From: an uncultured Campylobacter sp.
GTDB taxonomy: Bacteria > Campylobacterota > Campylobacteria > Campylobacterales > Campylobacteraceae
DNA: 15,422 bases
Assembly (NCBI RefSeq): GCF_938017615.1
Contig: NZ_CALIJA010000045.1
Coordinates: forward strand, 1 to 15,422
Direction of reading: 5' to 3'
Below the pieces are notes generated by a model. That model did not search any database, was not told the DNA's origin, and saw nothing but the letters and a program-made list of their open reading frames with translations. Positions 7,186-14,351 of the stretch are shown here, piece after piece (the stretch's first letter is position 1; every line of letters starts with the position of its first letter). A program made the position numbers and the translations under genes.

Positions 7186-10100
7186 ATGAAAAAATTTTTT
7201 ATAAAACACTGGCGTAAGTTTGCTTACGGCTTGGGCGGATTTGCGCTATTTTACGTGCTCGCGGGCTTTTTCGGCGTGCCGCTTTTTATCGAAAAAGCGC
7301 TGCCTAAAATTTTAGAGGGCAGAGCAAGCTTTAGCGTGCAGGACGCCAAATTTAACCCCTTTACCTACGAGCTAAACGTTACCAAGCCGGAGCTTAGTAC
7401 CTTTAAGCCGCTGTTTAGCGCGGATGAGATAAATCTAAAAATCGGTTTTTCAAAGCTTTTTAAAAAGACTCTCGCGGTAGAAATTTTACATCTTAAATCC
7501 CCTAAATTTCACGTCGAGCGCGAGCAAAACGGCACCTTCAATTTCGAGCCGCTACTTTCGGAGCAAAAGAGCGAAAGTAAAGATGAAAACTCCAGCTTCA
7601 ACGTCACGCTGAATAATTTTAAGATCGAGCGCGGCTCTCTGGGCTACGTCGATAACTCCCTGAAAAAGCCGTTTTCGCTCATCTCGACCGAGCTAAATTA
7701 TGAGATCAACGGACTAAATTTAAAGGACGAAACGATCGGCGAGCACGATTTAAGCGCCGTTTCGCGCACATACGACGCGCTGAGCTTCGATGGAGCCATC
7801 GACCTGGCGCCTCTTCGTCTACACGGCAAGGTAGATATCTCGCGGCTGAAAATTGATCCGTTTTGGCTATCATACCTCGATCCTAGCGGCGTTCGGTTTA
7901 AAAACGGCTTCCTTTCCGCCGAGCTGAATTACCGATTGAGCCTCGATGAAAATATAAAATTTGCGCTTGAAAACTCAAAGCTCGAGCTGCAAAGCCTAGA
8001 AATTTTGCAAGATCAAAATTTAATTTCTCTAGACTCGCTAAAAATCCCAAGCTTTAGCCTAAATACGGACGTTTCGAATGAAATTTCAGGCAAAGTGATG
8101 ATTCCGCAAGTGCTAGTTTCGGGCGCAAAATACGATATGAACGAAACCAAAATTTCCACGGGCTTTGAGGGGGCGCGAATTGCAGATTTTGCACTGGATT
8201 TTAATAAAACGGGCGCGAACTTGCGGCTAAACTCCGCCGTAAAAAGCGTAGATCTAAACCGCTCAAGCTTTGCAAACCCGCTAATTTCGGTCGTTTCAAA
8301 CGATACTAAAATCACCGAAAATTTTTTGAAATTTAACGCCGAAGGTAACGATACGGCCCTTCATACGGGCTTTGGTGCCTTTAGTATCGCGGATACGCAG
8401 ATTACGCTCGCGCGCAGCGATAAAATTTCACTCGCTGCAACCGAGCTGAGCGCTTTTAGCTACGACAAAGAGGGCGCGCAAAACGGCGCAAGCCTGAAGT
8501 TTGCTAAAATTTCAAACTCCAAAATCGCAAACAAAAACGGAATTTTTAGCGGATTTGAAAGCTTCGGCGTGCAAGGGGTTAAATTTAACGTCGCGAATCT
8601 CGATCTGGGCGTGGATAAAATTTTACTAAACGAGCCGTTTTTCAACTCGGAGGTGGGCGTTAACGGCGCCAAAAGCATAAACGATCTGGCGATCTTAAGC
8701 GCGATCTCTAAAAATCCTGCAGGCTCTAAAAAAACGGTGAGCGCGGGCGATGCAAACCCTACGGATGCAAACTCTACGGCAAGCGGCGCAAATTCGGATT
8801 CTAAAAAGCCTGCCAAACGCCTCGCTTTAAAATTTAAGATCGGCGAGGCCTCCGTAACGGGCGCAAAGGCTAAGATTAGCGAGAGCTTTATCGTTAAAAA
8901 CAACGTGCACGAGATCAAGGATTTCAGCGCCACACTAAGCGGGCTAAGCTCAAATTTCGCCGAGCCTTTCGGCATCAAAGCAAGCCTTATCGCGGGCGAA
9001 ATCACCGCTAACGCGGACGGCAAGGCTAGCATCGCGCCGCTTAACGTAGGCGTGAACTTTAGCCTAAAGGCGCCGAACTTGGGCGTCTTTAACAAATATA
9101 TGGCGGAATTTATCACGGGCTCCATCGCGGGCGAGCTTGCTACGCAAGGGCAGCTGAAGCTTTCAAACACATTCTCGCTCGAAGCGAAGCTATCGGGCAA
9201 GGGCTTGGCGTTAAGCTCGGGCAGGGATAAAATTTTCTCCCTTGCGTCGCTGAATGTCGCGCAAATCGCACTAAGCCCAAACTCTCTCACGCTAAACAAG
9301 ATCGCTCTTGGCTCGCCCGCAGCAAATATCTCGCTAAATAAAGACAGGCGTTTAAATTTGCTCTCGCTGATAAAGCCCGCCGCACAGGCAAAACAGGCCG
9401 CAAAGCCTGCCGAAGCTGCGCCTAGCAGACCCGCGAAAAGCAAGGCAAACTTTGCGTGGAGCGTAAAAAATATCTCGCTTAGCGGCGGCAGTTTAAATTT
9501 TACCGACGAGAGCCTAGCGGCGCCCTTTAAACTGCGCATCAGCGATATGAAAGCAAGCATCAGCGAGATCAGTCCGAAGCGAGCGGCGGATATCAAGCTT
9601 AGCTCGCTCGTAAGCGGAAGCGGGCTAGCGAGCATCACGGCGCGCGCCTATCCGCTGGATTTTAAACGAAAAAGCGATATAAACGTCGTTTTAAAGGAGA
9701 TTCCGCTTGTGCCCGCATCGCCCTATACCGCCAAGTATATCGGCAATAAAATCGCGGGTGGCAAGTTAAATTTAAAACTTGCCTACAAAATCGACGATGG
9801 CAAGCTAAACGCAAGCAACGATCTAAATTTAGACCGCTTCGAGCTCGGCAAAGAGGTGCAGAGCAAGGATGCGCTGAGTCTTCCGATCGGTCTAGTCGTA
9901 TCGATCCTAAAGGACAGCGACGATCAGATCGATATTAGCCTGCCTCTAAGCGGCACGCTGAGCGATCCGAAATTTAGCTACGGCGCGCTGGTTTGGGGCG
10001 CGGTCAAAAAGCTACTCTCCGACATCGTGTTAAGCCCGTTTAGATTTATGGGAAAGATCGCGGGCGTAGATACGAAAAAGCTCGAAAGTATCGATTTTGA

Positions 10101-10548
10101 GGCGGCAAGTAGTGAAATTTTAATAAGCGAAAACTCTAAAATCGATGATTTGGCCAAGGTCGCAAAAGCCAAGCCTGAACTCAAGATCATTCTAAACTCT
10201 GCGTATAACGAAAAGCTCGATACTCACGAGTTTAAAAGGCGCTCGCTGCAAAATACCCTCACGCTGATGTCTAATAAACAAGGTCTCTCCACGGATGAAG
10301 CCATAGCGGCGCTTAAGGTCAAATACGGCATCAAAGCTAGCGGCGATGAGGCGATGGAGGAGCTGATAGGGGCGCAGAAATTTACCCGTTCGCGTCTTGA
10401 TGAGTTAGCCCTTGCCAGGGCGACTGCCGTGCAAGCGGCACTCGTGCAGCGCGGCGTAAGCGCCTCTCGCATAGAGATCAAAAAACCAAGCGAAGCCGAG
10501 CTCAAACAAAACAGCTTCATCCCGCTAAATCTCGGCGTAGAGAGGTAG
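7186..10548 (+). CDS. Large AsmA-like / DUF748 inner-membrane-anchored envelope protein
   Basis: This is a 1120-residue protein with one N-terminal membrane segment (about residues 12-32, after a Lys/Arg-rich cytoplasmic start) and a long periplasmic part made of short beta-strand-like repeats, as in the AsmA/TamB/YdbH superfamily that bridges the envelope. Residues about 830-960 carry the DUF748/AsmA C-terminal signature: IPLVPASPYTAKYIG, then LSLPIGLVVSILKD, IDISLPLSGTLSDPKF and LSDIVLSPFRFMG. A tail to 1120 has the L-I-L-N-S-A-Y pattern seen after DUF748 domains. Two Ala/Ser/Lys/Pro-rich linkers lie at about 508-545 and 731-755. The start at 7186 is chosen because AGCGGA lies 4 bases upstream and the TATAAT box just before; in-frame ATGs at 7132 and 7174 lack a ribosome site. 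By family, a role in phospholipid transport or outer-membrane upkeep is inferred. Superfamily secure, exact role unknown. Confidence 0.88.
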   Translation: MKKFFIKHWRKFAYGLGGFALFYVLAGFFGVPLFIEKALPKILEGRASFSVQDAKFNPFTYELNVTKPELSTFKPLFSADEINLKIGFSKLFKKTLAVEILHLKSPKFHVEREQNGTFNFEPLLSEQKSESKDENSSFNVTLNNFKIERGSLGYVDNSLKKPFSLISTELNYEINGLNLKDETIGEHDLSAVSRTYDALSFDGAIDLAPLRLHGKVDISRLKIDPFWLSYLDPSGVRFKNGFLSAELNYRLSLDENIKFALENSKLELQSLEILQDQNLISLDSLKIPSFSLNTDVSNEISGKVMIPQVLVSGAKYDMNETKISTGFEGARIADFALDFNKTGANLRLNSAVKSVDLNRSSFANPLISVVSNDTKITENFLKFNAEGNDTALHTGFGAFSIADTQITLARSDKISLAATELSAFSYDKEGAQNGASLKFAKISNSKIANKNGIFSGFESFGVQGVKFNVANLDLGVDKILLNEPFFNSEVGVNGAKSINDLAILSAISKNPAGSKKTVSAGDANPTDANSTASGANSDSKKPAKRLALKFKIGEASVTGAKAKISESFIVKNNVHEIKDFSATLSGLSSNFAEPFGIKASLIAGEITANADGKASIAPLNVGVNFSLKAPNLGVFNKYMAEFITGSIAGELATQGQLKLSNTFSLEAKLSGKGLALSSGRDKIFSLASLNVAQIALSPNSLTLNKIALGSPAANISLNKDRRLNLLSLIKPAAQAKQAAKPAEAAPSRPAKSKANFAWSVKNISLSGGSLNFTDESLAAPFKLRISDMKASISEISPKRAADIKLSSLVSGSGLASITARAYPLDFKRKSDINVVLKEIPLVPASPYTAKYIGNKIAGGKLNLKLAYKIDDGKLNASNDLNLDRFELGKEVQSKDALSLPIGLVVSILKDSDDQIDISLPLSGTLSDPKFSYGALVWGAVKKLLSDIVLSPFRFMGKIAGVDTKKLESIDFEAASSEILISENSKIDDLAKVAKAKPELKIILNSAYNEKLDTHEFKRRSLQNTLTLMSNKQGLSTDEAIAALKVKYGIKASGDEAMEELIGAQKFTRSRLDELALARATAVQAALVQRGVSASRIEIKKPSEAELKQNSFIPLNLGVER

Positions 10549-10565
10549 TGTAAGCAAAATTTGGC

Positions 10566-10571
10566 TATACT
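10566..10571 (+). promoter_or_regulatory. Candidate -10 box (TATACT) for dapB
   Basis: TATACT at 10566-10571 lies in the 50-bp gap between the AsmA-like gene and dapB, with initiation expected near 10578, just before the ribosome site AAAGGA (10587-10592). No -35 is evident. dapB may instead be read through from the gene upstream, since no terminator is visible in the gap. Confidence 0.35.
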
Positions 10572-10598
10572 AAGCGGACTAAATTTAAAGGAACGGCG

Positions 10599-11360
10599 AT
10601 GATAAATATAGGAATTCACGGCGGAAGCGGCAGAATGGGCACGATGATCTACGAATGCCTGAAAAATTTCGATCAGGCGCGAGCAAGCGTAATCTACACG
10701 ATTGCGCCGCTTGATTATACGCCCAGCTGCGCCGTAACGAGCAGCTACGACGAGCTTTTTAGCGGCTGCGACGTCGTGATAGACTTCACGATCCGAGACG
10801 GCGCAATAAATTTAATGGAATTTGCGCTTTCGCATCCAAAGCCGCTTTGCATCGGCACAACGGCTCTGGGCGATGAGGGCGAGCGGCTACTGCGCGAATG
10901 CAGCGCAAAAATGCCCGTACTACACGCTACGAATATGAGCCTGGGCGTTGCGGTGCTAAACAAACTCGTAGCGCTTGCCAGTAGGAGCCTGCGCGATTTT
11001 GACTGCGAAATTTTAGAGATGCACCACCGCCACAAAAAAGACGCCCCGAGCGGCACGGCGATGAGCCTTGCGGAAAGCGCCGCGAGCGCGCGCGAGCTAA
11101 GCTTAAAAGACGTGCGCGTAAGTGGTCGCGACGGGCTCATCGGCGAGCGCGGCAAGGACGAGATCGCCGTGATGTCGCTGCGCGGAGGCGATATAGTCGG
11201 GCGCCACACGGTGGGATTTTACGGAGATGGCGAATTTATCGAGCTAAATCATACGGCAACTTCGCGCGCGACCTTTGCTAGAGGCGCGATAAGGGTCGCA
11301 GTTTGGCTAGCGCCCCAAAATAGCGGGCTTTACGGCATAGACGACTGCTTAGGAATCTAG
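10599..11360 (+). CDS. dapB: 4-hydroxy-tetrahydrodipicolinate reductase (DapB)
   Basis: DapB reduces the DapA product with NAD(P)H in the diaminopimelate/lysine pathway, which supplies the peptidoglycan cross-link residue. At 253 residues it is slightly short for the family (E. coli 273). It has the dinucleotide-binding loop GIHGGSGRMG (5-14), the middle IDFTIRDGAI strand region (61-70), the TTALG segment and the catalytic motif MHHRHKKDAPSGTA (141-154), where His142 and Lys146 match E. coli His159 and Lys163. The ATG at 10599 has AAAGGA 6 bases upstream. In C. jejuni dapB is next to purF; here they are separated by a short MNT gene fragment. Identification is secure. Confidence 0.97.
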   Translation: MINIGIHGGSGRMGTMIYECLKNFDQARASVIYTIAPLDYTPSCAVTSSYDELFSGCDVVIDFTIRDGAINLMEFALSHPKPLCIGTTALGDEGERLLRECSAKMPVLHATNMSLGVAVLNKLVALASRSLRDFDCEILEMHHRHKKDAPSGTAMSLAESAASARELSLKDVRVSGRDGLIGERGKDEIAVMSLRGGDIVGRHTVGFYGDGEFIELNHTATSRATFARGAIRVAVWLAPQNSGLYGIDDCLGI

Positions 11361-11389
11361 ACCTTTGCGGCTAAATTTAAGAGGAAAAA

Positions 11390-11560
11390 ATGCCAACCAA
11401 AGATGAAATTTTAAATTTTTTGCGCGAGCTAAAGCCCGAGCTTGAAAGCTTTGGAATTTACAAAGTCGGACTATTTGGTAGCTACGCCAAAGGCGGAGCG
11501 AATATCGCCGAGAGGTTTAAAATTTCAGCCGATCTATTTGATGAGGCGCCGGCAACATGA
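11390..11560 (+). pseudogene. Truncated MNT-type nucleotidyltransferase (internal deletion, active site lost)
   Basis: A 56-residue ORF begins with MPTKDEILNFLRELKPELE, followed by GLFGSYAKG (27-35), the GS motif of minimal nucleotidyltransferases (MNT), usually antitoxins paired with HEPN/DUF86 toxins. In intact members the metal-binding DxD follows GS by about 10 residues. Here GSYAKGGANIA (30-40) jumps straight to ERFKISADLFDEAPAT, which resembles the segment near the C-terminus of MNT proteins, so about 35-50 residues including DxD appear to be deleted. The ribosome site AGAGGA (11380-11385) is intact and the frame is open to TGA at 11558. An ATG at 11557 overlaps this stop (ATGA) and opens a 21-residue frame to 11622 that I cannot assign; it may be debris from the gene end or a lost partner. 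The protein could be expressed but should be inactive. Family call from the GS motif is fairly firm; the deletion is inferred. Confidence 0.7.
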
Positions 11561-11633
11561 CGGACGGCAAGCCGTCAATGATAAAACAAAATATAGATAA
11601 ATTTCTAAAAAATAAAATTTAAGAGGTTAGAAA

Positions 11634-12980
11634 ATGTGCGCAATCGTGGGAGTCATAAATTCCGAAGGTGCGGCTAAAACCGCGTATTACGGGCTTTTTG
11701 CCATGCAGCACCGCGGCCAGGAGGCAAGCGGTATCAGCTCGAGCTTCAACCATCATATCAAAACGATCAAAGCCACAGGGCTCGTGACGGAGGTTTTTAG
11801 CCCCGCAAGCTTTGAAATTTTAAAGGGCAACATCGCGATCGGTCACAACCGCTACGGCACCGCGGGTGCAGATAGCCTAAAGGACGCGCAGCCCGTTGCG
11901 GGCAATTACGCTCTTGGGGAGATCTCTATCGTTCATAACGGAAATTTGATCAACAAAGACGAAATTCGCCGTAAGCTCGTAAGCGAGGGTGCGATTTTTC
12001 AGTCCGGTATGGACACCGAAAATATACTGCACCTCATCGCCCGTAGCAAGCAGGAGCATCTAAAAGACCGCATCGTCGAAGCTCTGAATCAGTGCGTGGG
12101 CGCGTACTCGCTTCTGATTTTAAGCCGCTCGAAGATGTTTGCCGTGCGCGATCGCTACGGCGTGCGTCCGCTCAGCATCGGCAGGCTTAAAGACGGCGGC
12201 TACATCGTCGCGAGCGAGACTTGCGCGTTTGATCTCGTAGGAGCCGAGTTCGTCCGCGACGTAAAGCCCGGCGAGATGGTGATCTTCGAAGAGGGCAAGG
12301 ATGAGTTTAGCTCGCTTGAAATTTTAAAAGCCGCGGAGGCTAGAATTTGCGCATTTGAATACATCTACTTCGCGCGCCCCGACAGCGTCGTAGAGGGCAA
12401 AAACGTATACGAGGTCAGAAAAAAGCTGGGCGCGGCGCTCGCGCGAAAATGTAAAGAGCTAAAAGCCGATTTCGTCGTGCCCGTGCCCGATAGCGGCGTG
12501 CCGGCGGCGCTTGGTTTCGCGCAAGAGAGCAAAATCCCCTTTGAGATGGCAATCGTGCGCAACCACTACATCGGCCGCACCTTCATCGAGCCAACGCAAG
12601 AGGTGCGAAATTTAAAGGTTAAACTCAAGCTAAATCCGATCGGCGCGGCACTGCACGGTAAGAGTGTCGCGGTGATCGACGACAGCATTGTGCGCGGCAC
12701 TACGAGCAAAAAGATAGTCGAGCTTCTGCGCCATGCGGGCGCAGCGCGCGTGCATATGTGCATCGCAAGCCCCGAGCTAAAGTATCCCGAGCGCTACGGC
12801 ATCGACACGCCGAGCGTGCGCGAGCTGATCGCTGCAAATATGAGCACGGATGAAATTTGCAAATTTATAGGCGCCGACAGCCTCACGTTTCTTAGCGTAC
12901 CGGAGCTCGTAGAGGCGCTTGGAAGCGAGCGCAAGTACTCGCTCGTAAGCTTCGACGGCGACTATTTCATCAAAGATTAG
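11634..12980 (+). CDS. purF: Amidophosphoribosyltransferase (PurF)
   Basis: PurF makes phosphoribosylamine from PRPP and glutamine, the committed step of purine synthesis. The 448 residues have an N-terminal Ntn glutaminase half and a C-terminal phosphoribosyltransferase half. Cys2 follows the initiator Met directly, so there is no propeptide to process. Glutaminase residues are visible in HNRYGTAG (71-78), HNGNL (101-105) and MDTEN (126-130). The PRPP loop is VIDDSIVRGTT (347-357). A Cys is present at 239 before EYIYFARPDS, but the other cysteines that bind a [4Fe-4S] cluster in the B. subtilis type are missing: residues 383-391 read KYPERYGID without Cys and the C-terminus lacks the CxxC. 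The enzyme is therefore inferred to be cluster-free like E. coli PurF. AAGAGG precedes the ATG at 11634. DUF488 follows 20 bases later. Confidence 0.98.
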   Translation: MCAIVGVINSEGAAKTAYYGLFAMQHRGQEASGISSSFNHHIKTIKATGLVTEVFSPASFEILKGNIAIGHNRYGTAGADSLKDAQPVAGNYALGEISIVHNGNLINKDEIRRKLVSEGAIFQSGMDTENILHLIARSKQEHLKDRIVEALNQCVGAYSLLILSRSKMFAVRDRYGVRPLSIGRLKDGGYIVASETCAFDLVGAEFVRDVKPGEMVIFEEGKDEFSSLEILKAAEARICAFEYIYFARPDSVVEGKNVYEVRKKLGAALARKCKELKADFVVPVPDSGVPAALGFAQESKIPFEMAIVRNHYIGRTFIEPTQEVRNLKVKLKLNPIGAALHGKSVAVIDDSIVRGTTSKKIVELLRHAGAARVHMCIASPELKYPERYGIDTPSVRELIAANMSTDEICKFIGADSLTFLSVPELVEALGSERKYSLVSFDGDYFIKD

Positions 12981-13000
12981 CAAATTTAAAGGAGCAAACT

Positions 13001-13357
13001 ATGACAAAATTTAAAATTAAGCGCGTCTATGAGAGCGCGGAGGAAGAGGATGGTTTTCGCGTGCTTTGCGATAGGCTGTGGCCGCGTGGCATAAAAAAAG
13101 ACACGCTGGAGCTTGATATGTGGGCAAAGGACATAACGCCTAGCACCGAAATACGCAAGCTTTTCGCGCATAAGCCTGAGAATTTCGCCCATTTTAAGGA
13201 GCTTTACCTAGCTGAGCTTGAGCAAAATCCTGCCGTGGCCGAATTTTTGAAAAAGGTTAAAAACGAGCCGGTCGTCACGCTACTATACGCCGCAAAGGAC
13301 GAGCACTGCAACCATGCGATGATTCTGCGTGATTTTCTGCAAAGCAAGATGCACTAA
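13001..13357 (+). CDS. DUF488 family protein (YeaO-like)
   Basis: This is a small 118-residue cytoplasmic protein of the DUF488/YeaO family, whose biochemical function is not established. Recognisable family features are the start FKIKRVYES, the highly conserved CDRLWPRGIKK (residues 23-33), the W-x-K-D-I-x-P-S block (41-48), and the end VTLLYAAKDEHCNHAMILRDFL (91-112; Cys102, His101 and His104 conserved-looking). There is no signal peptide or membrane segment. The ATG at 13001 has AAAGGA 7 bases upstream and lies 20 bases after the purF stop, so it is probably expressed from the purF transcript. A 6-bp hairpin (13363-13377) begins 5 bases after its stop codon. Confidence 0.9.
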   Translation: MTKFKIKRVYESAEEEDGFRVLCDRLWPRGIKKDTLELDMWAKDITPSTEIRKLFAHKPENFAHFKELYLAELEQNPAVAEFLKKVKNEPVVTLLYAAKDEHCNHAMILRDFLQSKMH

Positions 13358-13362
13358 AATTT

Positions 13363-13377
13363 TGCGCTCAAAGCGCA
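13363..13377 (+). terminator. Short hairpin after the DUF488 gene (weak terminator candidate)
   Basis: TGCGCT (13363-13368) pairs perfectly with AGCGCA (13372-13377) around a CAA loop. No U-tract follows directly; the next T-run (TTTT) is about 13 bases on. It may end the dapB-purF-DUF488 transcript, but the lack of a U-tract makes an intrinsic terminator doubtful. Confidence 0.25.
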
Positions 13378-13409
13378 CCGCTCGCTGTATTTTAAAGCAA
13401 ATGTAAAAT

Positions 13410-13497
13410 CGCCTCGCTCACCAAAATCCACTCGTAAAACCGATGTGCGAGGCGTAAAATTCAGCGAAGAGGCTTAAGCGGAGTGCTTTTAAAGCCT
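13410..13497 (+). repeat. Two adjacent hairpins in the DUF488-molbindin gap
   Basis: CGCCTCGC (13410-13417) has its exact complement GCGAGGCG at 13447-13454 (8 bp, GC-rich, 29-base loop). Sixteen bases later AGGCTTAAGC (13470-13479) pairs with GCTT (13485-13488) and, after a three-base TTA bulge, AAGCCT (13492-13497). Together they could form a structured RNA in the purF/DUF488 transcript tail or a leader for the molbindin gene. Neither hairpin is followed by a long U-tract. No RNA family is recognised. Confidence 0.4.
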
Positions 13498-13566
13498 TGC
13501 CAGGCGCGATTTGAGATAAATTTTCATCCGGATGTACACTTTGCAAATGAGCATAAAACAAACGCT

Positions 13567-13602
13567 AAATTTTGCGTCAGAGCTTTAAAAAACGCAAAAT
13601 TT
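13567..13602. repeat. 11-bp perfect inverted repeat
   Basis: AAATTTTGCGT (13567-13577) and ACGCAAAATTT (13592-13602) are exact reverse complements separated by 14 bases. The stem ends in a T-run, so it could act as a bidirectional terminator of the type A-tract/GC core/T-tract, though the U-tract is inside the stem. It lies about 230 bases upstream of the molbindin gene. The remainder of 13358-13830 is AT-rich and holds no gene I can support. Confidence 0.5.
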
Positions 13603-13725
13603 TATAAAAAGCGAATAAAATTTCAAGGAAAATAACTCGATTTAATATATGCAAATTTAGAATTTCATCTATTTTTTAGCGCTATTTTTCATATCATAAG
13701 CTAGGAATTTAAAAAGTAGACTTAA

Positions 13726-13731
13726 TATAAA
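13726..13731 (+). promoter_or_regulatory. Candidate -10 box (TATAAA) for the molbindin gene
   Basis: TATAAA at 13726-13731, in the context ACTTAATATAAAT after a run of A-rich and T-rich blocks, fits a Campylobacter promoter and would leave a leader of about 90 bases. Other TA-rich matches exist nearby (for example around 13643), so the choice is uncertain. I see no convincing ModE-type operator. Confidence 0.3.
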
Positions 13732-13830
13732 TTCGCAACAAATCAAATTAGTTTATTACACGCAGCATTTTTAAATTTCATTTAAGGATTTGCCGCTAAC
13801 ATTGCTCGTAATTTTTTACAAGGAGAAACA

Positions 13831-14256
13831 ATGGCAATAAGTGCTAGAAATCAGCTTCACGTCGTAATCAGCGACGTAAAAACAGGTGCGGTAAATTCGC
13901 TAATCACAGCTAAAACCAGAGGCGGCGACGTGCTAAAAGCAACCGTGACAGTTGATTCTGAAAAAACTTTGGATTTAAAAGCAGGCAAAGAGGCGGTATT
14001 TTTATTCAAAGCCCCAAACGTCATCATTTCAAAGGGAGAAAATGATCTTCGCCTAAGTGCTGCAAATCAACTAAAAGGCAAAATCACCGCCGTTAAAGAG
14101 GGCGCAATCAATGCTGAAATCTATGTCAGAACCGCAGGCGGTGAGAATCTAAGCGCGATCGTCACAAACGGCTCCGTTAAAAATTTGGCGCTAGCAGTCG
14201 GCGACGAAGTAACCGCGATCATAAAAGCTACTCAAATCATCGTCGGCGTAAAATAA
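13831..14256 (+). CDS. Two-domain molybdate-binding protein (molbindin, tandem TOBE/Mop domains)
   Basis: This is a 141-residue cytoplasmic protein made of two Mop (TOBE) domains, residues about 2-68 and 74-141. The repeat is clear: SARNQL (4-9) matches SAANQL (76-81), each followed by a G-x-I/V-x-x-V-K-x-G-A-x-N segment, and both domains end in KAPNVII / KATQIIV. This is the ModG-type molbindin layout (about 142 residues). By family it oligomerises and stores or buffers molybdate or tungstate oxyanions for cofactor synthesis. AAGGAG (13820-13825) precedes the ATG by 5 bases, a strong ribosome site. No mod transporter or moa/moe genes are adjacent, so it stands alone as a single-gene unit with its own upstream region and a probable terminator. 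Molybdate versus tungstate preference cannot be read from the sequence. Confidence 0.92.
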   Translation: MAISARNQLHVVISDVKTGAVNSLITAKTRGGDVLKATVTVDSEKTLDLKAGKEAVFLFKAPNVIISKGENDLRLSAANQLKGKITAVKEGAINAEIYVRTAGGENLSAIVTNGSVKNLALAVGDEVTAIIKATQIIVGVK

Positions 14257-14303
14257 TCCTGCATTGTGCGAACCGATGTGCACGCTTTAAACATCGCAAA
14301 ATA

Positions 14304-14351
14304 AAGGAGCGAAATTTTATAAATTCTGCTCCTTCCTCAAAAATCTTTTTT
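14304..14351 (+). terminator. Probable terminator after the molbindin gene
   Basis: A 14-base arm at 14304-14317 (AAGGAGCGAAATTT) pairs with 14321-14334 around a three-base TAT loop, with one G-T wobble and one A-C mismatch. A T-run (TTTTTT, 14346-14351) follows 11 bases after the stem, itself within a small TCAAAAA/TTTTTGA hairpin. The spacing to the T-run is longer than in a textbook terminator, but position 47 bases after the molbindin stop fits. Confidence 0.55.

Noticed and set aside
8460..9638. A 392-codon open frame on the minus strand inside the AsmA-like gene
   Set aside because: It is fully antisense to a gene with a clear family signature and reads as a low-complexity Leu/Ala/Ser/Phe-rich protein, typical of the mirror frame of a repetitive beta-rich gene. 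It shows no domain.
11561..11574. Inverted repeat GACGGC-AA-GCCGTC as a terminator before purF
   Set aside because: The stem is only 5-6 bp with a two-base spacer, no U-tract follows on either strand, and it overlaps the MNT remnant tail.
11634..12980. [4Fe-4S] cluster in PurF
   Set aside because: Only one of the four cluster cysteines (Cys239) is present and no propeptide precedes Cys2, so the cluster-free type is favoured.
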